Positions 1 to 8,800 of a DNA stretch of 12,633 nucleotides are shown here, one piece after another. This DNA is from Hymenoscyphus infarciens. Its lineage: Eukaryota > Ascomycota > Leotiomycetes > Helotiales > Helotiaceae. The stretch lies in assembly GCA_001414345.1 (NCBI GenBank), contig LLCB01000689.1:1-12633 (forward strand). Direction: 5' to 3'. The translations under genes were made by a program, and so were the position numbers. The number at the start of each line of letters is the position of its first letter. Position 1 is the stretch's first letter. The notes under the pieces are model-generated. The model had not been told where the DNA came from and searched no databases. It was given only the letters and a program-made list of their open reading frames with translations.

Positions 1-428
1 TAGTAGTACTACGAAGCTCTAGAGGAGTACTACTAGAAGTAGTCTTATTATATATAAATATATTTAAGTTCTAATATACTTTACTTTAGTAGTAGTACTA
101 CGAAACCTTAGAGTAGTACTACTAGAAATAGTCTTATTATATATAGATAGATATTTATATATAAAGAAAGCTTTATTTAAAATATATAATACTTTACTTT
201 AGTAGTAGTACTATAAAACTTTAAAGTAGTACTACTAGAAATAGTCTTATTATATATAGATAGGTATTTATATATAAAAAAAGCTTTATTTAAAATATAA
301 AATACTTTACTTTAGTAGTAGTACTATAGAACTTTAGAGTAGTACTACTAGAAATACTCTTATTATATATAGATAGATATTTATATATAAAGAAAGCCTT
401 ATTTAAAATATAAAATACTTTACTTTAG

Positions 429-463
429 TAGTAGTACTACGAAGCTCTAGAGTAGTACTACTA
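429..463. repeat. Inverted repeat (dyad) in the satellite unit, best example
   Basis: A 12-bp arm TAGTAGTACTAC (429-440), an 11-bp spacer (441-451) and its perfect reverse complement GTAGTACTACTA (452-463). Each arm also contains the 10-bp palindrome GTAGTACTAC. The same dyad recurs in the other units with a few mismatches. It could be a protein-binding or hairpin element, or the remnant of a small inverted-repeat transposon from which the satellite grew. Confidence 0.85.
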
Positions 464-537
464 GAAATAGTCTTATTATATATAAATAGATATTTATATA
501 TAAAGAAAGCTTTATTTAAGTTCTAATATACTTTACT

Positions 538-542
538 TTAGT
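538..542. repeat. Target-site duplication TTAGT, left copy
   Basis: TTAGT lies immediately before the first base of LTR1 and recurs at 12348-12352 immediately after LTR4. Removing the composite and one copy restores an in-phase satellite junction (ACTTTAGT followed by AGTAGTATTACG). Five bases is the usual duplication length for Ty1/copia integration. Confidence 0.88.
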
Positions 543-713
543 TGTCGATATAACTCAAGAGTAAGTAACTGCTTAGGATAGCACACGTGGGAACATATAA
601 CCTTCTCACTTAAGAGCTACTTAAGTAGTTATTATAGCTAGCTTTACTTAGTATATATAAACGAAAATATAACTCTTTTTATATTACTTTTATAATTATA
701 AGTTATACTAATA
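543..713 (+). repeat. LTR1 (5' LTR of unit A), 171 bp
   Basis: Starts TGTCGATATAAC and ends GTTATACTAATA. Comparison with LTR4 shows the ancestral end was TAACA, giving a TG...CA terminus with a 5-bp inverted repeat TGTTA/TAACA. It is collinear with LTR2, LTR3 and LTR4 with no indels. It shares with LTR2 a set of mutated positions in the 3' half (TATTAC and TAATTA where LTR3 and LTR4 have TATCGC and TGACTA), marking it as the 5'-type LTR. The region around offset 40-55 still has CACACGTGGG, the least mutated version of that part. Confidence 0.95.
652..661 (+). promoter_or_regulatory. Possible TATA element in LTR1
   Basis: TATATATAAA at LTR offset 110-119, a reasonable place for a Pol II TATA box in a 171-bp LTR. 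LTR3 reads TATATACAAA here, so the perfect TATA form may itself come from a C-to-T RIP change rather than being the original promoter. There is no evidence of activity. Confidence 0.3.
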
Positions 714-1055
714 CTAATTAGTAGATATATAGATTAAATACTTAGTTACTTTATATATTTCTACTATAAGTATACTTATATAAAAGTAAACTTAATATTA
801 CTAGTAGACTCCTCTTCTTAGATCGTAGTTCCTTCTACTATTTAAATTCATAATAAACAGTAAACGCTTTTTAATATAAGAAGTACTAATTACTAATACT
901 AACCTCCTATTATCTCTTAAGATAATTTATACTCTCTAAAACACCTATTTACCTAAAACCTAATATCTCTTTCACCTACTAAGTAAAATATAAATAAACT
1001 TTTAATAATATATAAATTTATCTATAATATCTATAATATCTATAATATAATAAAC
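714..1055 (+). other. 5' leader of unit A (after LTR1, before recognisable Gag)
   Basis: About 340 bp with no recognisable domain. The bases after the LTR (CTAATTAGTAGATATATAG) should contain the tRNA primer-binding site; read backwards through RIP, TAATTAGTAG could have been TGGTTAGTAG, but this is conjecture. A 9-bp repeat TCTATAATA occurs three times perfectly at 1021-1047. The frame used by Gag can be followed upstream through several TAA/TAG codons, so the protein could begin earlier than annotated. Confidence 0.55.
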
Positions 1056-1531
1056 ATACTAATACTAATTCTAACAACTTTAAAAGCTTTAACTTTAATA
1101 CTAAAACAAGCCTTAAAACTAGTACTAAAGCTAAAGTTAATATAGATAAAAGAGACAATTTTTACTACTAAACAAGAAGAAGAGTATACTAAAAGAAAGA
1201 ATAAAGACCTTCTTTTTTAAAATAAATTTTAAGTAGACTTTAAAGAATAAGATTAAGATAAATTTACTAAGATTTACTAATCTATAAATACTAAGTTATA
1301 ATAGACACTTTATAGAAGAGGTATATAAGTTAAGATAAATAAATATAAAATGCTTATATCTTAAATATTATATAATACTACTACTAAGGTTAACTAAACT
1401 AAGTAGTTAGATAAAGAATTAAAAGTTATAGTATTAGAAGAAGAAACTAGTAGTAGAGTCTTTAAATCTTATTATAAATATATATTAGAATATACTAAAA
1501 GATAATAAAAGCTATAATAATAATATCTATA

Positions 1532-1570
1532 ACCTCTATAACCTCTATAACCTCTATAATAATAACCTCT
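1532..1570 (+). repeat. 9-bp repeat in gag (CCTCTATAA)
   Basis: Three perfect CCTCTATAA copies and a partial fourth, in the Gag frame. If each TAA was CAA before RIP, the protein had a Pro-Leu-Gln repeat followed by a Gln run. The matching stretch in unit B is at about 6281-6319 with two copies changed to CCTTTATAA. Confidence 0.75.
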
Positions 1571-3009
1571 AGTTAAAAATATTACTTAAAATACCTAATC
1601 TAAGATAAAGGCTAGAGATAAAGCTTTATAAGTATCTACTATATAATAATAATAACTAATACCTTTAATAACTATTCTACTAACTAAAAGAAAAGACTTA
1701 AGTAATCTAGTATAACCTTTAATCTAACCTTTAAGTCTACTAAAAGATAACTAGACCTCCTTCTTTATATCTTATTAATTTAATAAAGATATAAGTAGTA
1801 ACGATTTTAATAATACCTCTAAGTATCTAAAATATAATTAATAATAAGATAATTATAGTAGAAGGCTATTAGTATAAATAAATATAATATATTTTAAAGA
1901 TAAATTACTTTCTTAAAGTTTAAAGAGTTAAGACTACTCTTACGTATTAAGCACCCTTATAAAAGTATATAAGGATAATTAAAAGTATAATAGAAAAGAA
2001 GATAACTTTACTATTAAAGTTATAATATTTAAAGATATATATAAAAGAAGTAGAGTATTACTAGTAATTTACTCTCTTACCTTCTCTACTATATTAAAAG
2101 GTAATGCTTTAAATTACTTCTATATTATACTTTTTAATAAAAATAATAATTAATCTTTTAAAGTTTTATCTATATCTATATAATAATATTTTAAAGATAA
2201 ACTTTATAAAAGAGGCTAATTATCTAAGTAGAATAATATCGATTTATAAGAAATAATTTAAGTAACTAAAGTATTAATATTAAGCTCTTTTAAGGATATA
2301 TTATTAAGACTTAATTTACTAAGATTTTCTCTCTCTACTAATTTTTATACTAATAGTTAATTTTTAAATAAGCTAATTTTAGTATATAAAAAGGTCCTAA
2401 ATTATACTATTATAATATTAACCTTACTTTAAGACCTTTCGATTTCTAATACTATTACTCTCTTATAAAGTTTAATCTAATTATATATAAAAGTCTACCT
2501 AGAAATAGTTATAAACAAAACTATAATAACTAAGAGACACTTTTATAAGAGTAGATAATATAGTATAAAGAAATTTAGTAATATAGATTAATATAAGAAG
2601 AAGAAGATATATTATATATATAGAAAAGACGACTATTTATCTTAAGATTATAGTTAAGAAGAATAAAACTATTACTTTACTAAATAGACTAATAAGAATT
2701 TTAAATACTTTAAAAGTAAGCGAGATAAGTATACTAGAAAGGTATATAATATAAATATAATATATACTTAGAGTATATAAAAGAAGGAGATATTAAAGAT
2801 ACTTTACACTATTACTATATTAAAAGAAGATAGTTACTTATTAGATACTAGCTTAGACGATAAAGTTATTTATTATAATATCACTTCTATAAGATTTATT
2901 AACAATTTTAATACTAAATAACTTACTATAAATTTAATAAGTTTAATATAAAAACACGCTATTGATAAATATATTCTACAAAACCCGAACGACTCGAATA
3001 ACACTTTAG

Positions 3010-3014
3010 ACGTT
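3010..3014 (+). other. Deletion scar in unit A (ACGTT microhomology)
   Basis: Unit A reads ...TTTAGACGTTTTGGTATA. In unit B the left part aligns up to ACGTT at 7759-7763 and the right part from ACGTT at 9058-9062. The interval removed is 1299 bp, which exactly equals the length difference between the two internal regions (5841 minus 4542). The loss is in frame and removes the protease and the integrase HHCC and DDE regions. Confidence 0.9.
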
Positions 3015-5242
3015 TTGGTATAAAAGAAGTATACAAAGTCTTAGATAGAACCTTTTGTTCTTTAAGAAATCGAGAATAAGGACTATATCGTGGTACTACT
3101 AAGTAGTCTTATAAAGTTTTAATCTATAGTTATAAAGCCTTACTTTATTAAAACTCCTAAAACTTCTAGAATAGCACCGGCAACTAAGGAAGTTTCTAGT
3201 ATAATACTATTTAAAATAATACTATAACTCTATAAAAAAGAGAGAACTTTTAAGTAATAGAGTAGATAAGAAGTAGACTAGAGTAACTAAGATATTAGAT
3301 AATATTCGTCTTCCTTCTAATACTAACTTTATTAGTCTTAAATCTATTAAAACACTGATTTTCTAGAACTCTTACTAAAACCTCTCTAAAAGCATAGACG
3401 TAGCTAACTCTAAAAGTATCTAAAGCCTTTAAATAAGTCTTTTAAAGTATTATTCTAATAGTTAGATACTTTTATTAACAATATTAACTATATTACTCTT
3501 AAAAATATTAAAACTTTTCTTACTAATTTAAACAAACCTTATAATATTAAAGTATTTATAGCTAATAATAGTATAATATATGTTAAATTATAATAAAAGA
3601 AGATTAATAGATTAACTAATTAAGATGTTTTTAAGATTATTACTTAGAAAGAGTTACTTTCTAATACTAGAATATTTAAATTACACTTTATAAATAATAT
3701 TAAATTTAAAAGTATAACACTTACTTTTACAAAGTTAAGATTAATAATCTAAGTATATAATAATACTAGAAAGTTACTAGTACTTACTTAAGCATCTATA
3801 ATTTAAAGAATAAGCTAGAGAATAATCCTTATACTTATTATAATACTTCTAGGTTTACAAGTATTTATTTAAGATATTATATAAGTATATATATAATTAT
3901 TAACTAACTTAAATTAAAAGTTCTTTATATACCTTCTTAAAGGTTATTCTTAATAAAAAGATATATTCTTTAAAGTAATTAGGCTATTATATAATATTCT
4001 AAAAGCTAGTAATTATTAGTTTATAATATACTATAAATACTACATTCTAAGGCTTATAATAGAATAGTTAATATTTAACCCCTATCTTTTATATACTAAG
4101 TTATTCTAATATAACAAGTAAGTAAAGTTAGATACCTCTTTTAGTATAATAGGCCTTTAAACTAATAATACTCTTATACTTACTAATAATACTTTTACTA
4201 ATAAAAAGGAGCTTACTATTAATAAAGCTAGGTTTATATCTAAGAAAAGAGAGAAGCTTATTATTAACTATCTAATTAAATTTAATAGAGAGCTAATTAC
4301 TAAGTATTATAACAGCTTTATATCTCTTACTTAGGATTATATAAAATACTTAGATTTAGTATAAAAGGCCTTATCTAAGATATCTAATATAAAAGAGACA
4401 TCTTATATAATAGATACTAAAGATTAATATATTATATAATATACTAGAGAGGTATACTTAACTACAATATCCTAGCTTAAAGCCGCTTTTAACTTATTAT
4501 ATACTACTTAAACTATTAATTCTTAAGATAATAATATTTTACTTCTTAATAAGTAAATTTAATAGTAAATTAATAATCCCTTAAGAGAACTTAAATTCAT
4601 TAAATTAGATAAATCTTCTTTAAAATTATATACTTTTATTAATAGATTATTTACTAATAATAAAGACTTATTATTATAAATCAGTTACGTTATTACTCTT
4701 ATAAATAAAGATAATAATACTAATATTTTATATTAGTCTTTTATTAAATATAAGAGAGTTACCTATAGTATTTTAGTATTAGAATTATATATAATAAGCT
4801 CTAGATTTAATATTATAGCTTTAATAAAATCAACTTTTAAAAGTATCTTAGGATTTAAGATATTACTTATAACATATACTAATTTAAAGTCTATTTATAA
4901 ATATATAGCTAAATTAGGTATAACTAAAGAGAAGTAACTAATAATTAATATTATATACCTATAAGAAGTATATAAATTAAGAGAGATTAATAAGATTAAA
5001 TAGATTAATAGTAAAAGTAATTCTATAGATACTATAACTAAAAAGAGTTACTATAATACTTTATAAAAGTTGATTAATACTAATAAGCTAGATATTAACC
5101 TTATAGAGTAAGTAGAACGAAATAAGAGATAATAAGAGACTAAAATAGAGCCTTCTTATTAGTTAAGAGTATAGAATAGAGGGCTTTAATTAGTTAGATT
5201 AGATGTGTAGTTTTAATGATTTTAAATAACTTCAACCTTTTT

Positions 5243-5255
5243 AAAGAAGTACTAG
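5243..5255 (+). promoter_or_regulatory. Candidate polypurine tract of unit A
   Basis: AAAGAAG followed by TACTAG directly abuts the 3' LTR start. The same AAAGAAG is 13 bases before LTR3 (11291) and LTR4 (12164). This is where the plus-strand primer of an LTR retrotransposon should lie. The purine run is short, so the assignment rests mostly on position and conservation in three units. Confidence 0.45.
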
Positions 5256-5291
5256 TGTCGGTATAACTCAAGAGTAAGTAACTACTCAGGA
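5256..5291 (+). repeat. Truncated 3' LTR of unit A (first 36 bp only)
   Basis: TGTCGGTATAACTC...ACTACTCAGGA matches the first 36 bases of the LTR and is followed directly, with no spacer, by the TG start of LTR2. At the diagnostic position it has ACTAC, like LTR3 and LTR4, not ACTGC as in LTR1 and LTR2, so it belongs to the 3'-type LTRs. The abrupt stop looks like end joining of an incomplete element end to a complete one. Confidence 0.92.
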
Positions 5292-5462
5292 TGTCGGTAT
5301 AACTTAAGAGTAAGTAACTGCTTAGGATAGTATACGTAGGAATATATAACCTTCTCGCTTAAGAGCTACTTAAGTAGTTATCGTAGCTAGCTTTACTTAG
5401 TATATATAAACGAAAATATAACTCTTTTTATATTACTTTTATAATTATAAGTTATACTAATA
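5292..5462 (+). repeat. LTR2 (5' LTR of unit B), 171 bp
   Basis: Starts TGTCGGTATAAC and ends GTTATACTAATA, collinear with the other LTRs. It shares the mutated 3' half with LTR1 (5'-type). There is no target-site duplication on its left: the preceding bases belong to the 36-bp LTR stub. Confidence 0.95.
5401..5410 (+). promoter_or_regulatory. Possible TATA element in LTR2
   Basis: TATATATAAA at LTR offset 110-119, as in LTR1. Position is plausible for a promoter, but the perfect match may be a by-product of C-to-T mutation. Confidence 0.3.
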
Positions 5463-5804
5463 CTAATTAATAGATATATAAATTAGATACTTAGTTACTT
5501 TATATATTTCTACTATAAGTATACTTATATAAAAGTAAACTTAATATTACTAGTAGACTCTTCTTCTTAAATCGTAGTTTCTTCTACTATTTAAATTTAT
5601 AATAAATAATAAACGCTTCTTAATATAAGAAGTACTAATTACTAATACTAACCTCTTATTATCTTCTAAGATAATTCATACTCTCTAAGATACTTATTCA
5701 CTTAAAACCTAATATCTCTTTTACTTACTAAGTAAAGTATAAATAGACTTTTAATAATATATAAATTTATCTATAATATTTATAATATCTATAATATAAT
5801 AGAT
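5463..5804 (+). other. 5' leader of unit B
   Basis: Same length and order as the unit A leader, differing by transitions. The post-LTR bases are CTAATTAATAGATATAT, so the primer-binding site is no longer recognisable. The 9-bp repeat is at 5770-5796 with its middle copy changed to TTTATAATA. I see no separate gene. Confidence 0.55.
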
Positions 5805-8800
5805 ATACTAATATTGATTCTAATAACTTTAAAAGCTTTAACTTTAGTACTAAAACAAGCCTTAAAACTAGTACTAAAACTAAAGTTAATATAAATAGAA
5901 AAAACGATTTTTACTACTAAATAAGAAAAAGAGTATACTAAAAGAGAGAATAAAGACCTTCTTCTTTAAGATAAATTTTAAGTAGACTTTAAAAGATAAG
6001 ATTAAGATAAATTTACTAAGATCTACTAATCTATAAATACTAAGTTATAATAGATACTTTATAAAAGAGGTATATAGGTTAAGATAAATAGATATAAAAT
6101 ACTTATATCTTAAATACTATATAATACTACTACTAAGATTAACTAAACTAAATAGTTAAATAAAGAATTAAAAGCTATAGTATTAAAAGGAGAAACTAGT
6201 AGTAGAGTCTTTAGATCTTGTTATAAATATATATTAGAATATACTAAAAGATAATAAAAGCTATAATAATAATATCTATAACCTTTATAACCTCTATAAC
6301 CTTTATAATAATAACCTCTAGTTAAAAATATTACTTAAAATATCTAATCTAAGATAAAGGCTAGAGATAAAGCTTTATAAGTATCTACTATATAATAATA
6401 ATAACTAATACCTTTAATAACTATTCTACTAACTAAAAGAAAAGACTTAAGTAATCTAGTATAACCTCTAATCTAACTTTTAAGTCTACTAAAAGATAAC
6501 TAAACCTCTTTCTTTATATCCTATTAATTTAGTAAAGATATAAGTAGTAATAATTTTAATAATACCTCTAAGTATTTAAAATATAATTAGTAATAAGATA
6601 ATTATAGTAAAAGACTACTAGTATAAATAAATATAGTATATTTTAAAGATAAATTACCTTTTTAAAGTTTAAAGGGTTAAGACTACTCTTATGTATTAGG
6701 CACTCTTATAAAAGTATATAAGAATAATTAAAAATATAATAGAAAAGAAGATAACTTTACTATTAAAGTTATAATATTTAAAAATATATATAAGAGAAGT
6801 AAGGTATTACTAGTAATTTACTCTCTTACCTTCTCTACTATACTAAAAGATAATGCTTTAAATTACTTCTATACTATACTTTTTAATAAAAATAATAATT
6901 AATCTTTTAAAGTTTTATTTATATCTATATAATAATACTTTAAGGATAAACTTTATAAAAGAAGCTAATTATCTAAATAGAATAATATTAATTTATAAGA
7001 AATAATTTAAGTAACTAGAATATTAATATTAAGCTCTTTTAAAAATATGTTATTAAGACTTAATTTACTAAGATTTTCCCTTCTTACTAATTTTCATACT
7101 AATAGTTAATTTTTAAATAAGCTAATTTTAATATATAAAAAGGTTCTAGATTATACTATTATAATATTAATCTTATCTTAAGACCCTTTAATTTCTAATA
7201 CTATTACTCTCTTATAAAGTTTAATCTAATTATATATAAAAGTCTATCTAGAAATAGTTATAAATAAAACTATAATAACTAAAAAGTACTTCTATAAGAG
7301 TAGATAATATAGTATAAATAAATTTAATAATATAGATTAATATAAGAAGAAGAGGATATATTATATATATAGAAAGGATAACTATTTATCTTAAGATTAT
7401 AGTTAAGAAGAGTAAGACTATTACTTTACTAAATAGACTAATAAGAATTCTAAATACTTTAAAAGTAAGTAAGATAGATATACTAGAAAGGTATATAATA
7501 TAAATATAGTATATACTTAGAGTATATAAAAGGAGGAGATATTAGAGATACTTTATACTATTACTATATTAAAAGAAGATAGTTACTTATTAAATACTAG
7601 CTTAGATAATAAAGTTATCTATTATAATATTACTTCTATAGAATTTATTAACGATTTTAATATTAAATAACTTACTATAAATTTAATAAGTTTAGTATAA
7701 AAATACACTATTAATAGATATATCCTATAAAACCCGAATAACCTAAATAACACTTTTGACGTTATATACGAATTTATAGAGGAGGTGTTTATAATAACAG
7801 CTAAAAAATATATAAAAGAGAACTTCTTTAGTATAATAATCGATACTAGAGCAGCTCAAAAGTTAAGTATAGAATATAACTAATATCTCGTATATATTAG
7901 ACTTATTAAAAGCGTTCTAATTAATAAAGGTATAAAGAGTTAATTCAACATCTAGTTTAGTAAGAGATATACTCTATTTTTAGGATTAATAATAATTAAT
8001 ATACTAATCAGAAAAGCAGAGTTTTATATAGTATAATCTAATACTTCTTTTATCCTTTATATTAATAATATAGACAACTTGAATATTACTTTAAATAATC
8101 TTTAAAATATACTTATCTAAGAGAATAAGGAAAGATTAGAAGTTGAAAGGTACTCTATTATATAACGATTTAAATACTCTTTTCTACTCTAAGATAAAGC
8201 TATATATAACTTTATATAAGAGTATCTAACATTTCTCATAGATATTAACATTCGACGACTTTATAAGCGATTTGGCTATCTATTAGTACTAAGATTATAA
8301 CATATATTAGAAAGAGCTAGGTATTATATTAACTAAGGCATTCTTCAACATCTTATTAAATTTTATAAATACTATTAAAAACATAGAAGTTCACCTAGCC
8401 GATTTAAGTTCACTCTTTATAATAACCTTAAATTTAATTATAGTGTTTTAATTAATACTTTCTTCCTTAATAAGTAGGTAGTCTTATACTATATAGATAA
8501 AGTAATAAGGTATTAAGTAGGTAACTTTTTACTAGATATAAAAGCAACAACTACGTAGAAGGTCTTCTAAAGATGTTAGATTAATATATATCTTAGACCT
8601 TTTAATTATATTATTATAGATACTAGAATAAACTTTATTAGAAAAGACTTCGTATACTCTGCTACTAGAATAAGTACCATAGTAAAAACTATACCGGTTA
8701 AGGTATATAATTCAATTAGTATAGTAGAATAATACCATAGACTAATTTAATAAGTATATAATATTATATGTAAATAAGAGCCTTATCTCTTATAAAGTTC

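Larger units (their letters stand above)
1..542. repeat. Left satellite array, 113-bp tandem repeat, five units
   Basis: Tandem units start at 1, 90, 203, 316 and 429, each opening with TAGTAGTACTA. Full units are 113 bp. The first is 89 bp because it lacks about 24 bp of the AT-rich part. Each unit has a dyad-symmetric head (TAGTAGTACTAC, about 11 bp, then GTAGTACTACTA in the best copies) followed by an AT-rich tail ending in ACTTTACTTTAG. Units 1 and 5 share a tail variant (AAGTTCTAATA) in place of the AAAATATAAAATA type of units 3 and 4. I find no CpA or TpG in 1-542, so the array looks RIP-saturated. There is no coding potential. It is probably subtelomeric, centromeric or other heterochromatic satellite, which the sequence alone cannot decide. 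Confidence 0.95.
1056..5210 (+). pseudogene. Unit A copia Gag-Pol polyprotein, RIP-degraded, lacking protease and most of integrase
   Basis: One reading frame (codon starts at multiples of 3) runs from Gag through RNase H without a visible frameshift, broken by many TAA/TAG codons where Gln or Trp is expected. Gag has a Gln/Pro-Leu repeat (about 1530-1570) and a CX2CX4CX4H knuckle at 2610-2651 in which all four ligands are now Tyr. At 3010-3014 (ACGTT) the frame jumps from the end of Gag to the integrase C-terminal domain (about 3020-3140; the GP-x(n)-STVVKPYF-like end is recognisable). Reverse transcriptase starts near 3669. Its DD box reads T-N-N-T at 4161-4172, so both catalytic Asp are Asn. 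RNase H (about 4600-5110) has the first Asp as Asn at 4641. The start is uncertain: no ATG survives, and the ATA at 1056 in an A-rich context is a guess at a former ATG. The stop is also approximate. Compared with unit B it lacks exactly 433 codons. Confidence 0.85.

Noticed and set aside
1..542. CRISPR array
   Set aside because: Successive 113-bp units are similar along their whole length; there are no unique spacers between constant repeats, and the setting is a eukaryotic retrotransposon region.
714..730. A defined tRNA primer-binding site after LTR1 or LTR2
   Set aside because: The bases are too altered to match a tRNA 3' end; a TGG start can be imagined by undoing RIP, but it cannot be tied to a particular tRNA.
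7785..7884. Short open stretch after GAGGAGGTG resembling a bacterial ribosome-binding site and small gene
   Set aside because: It is the protease part of the copia frame (D-T-R-A-A at 7842) in a fungal setting; the purine run is chance.
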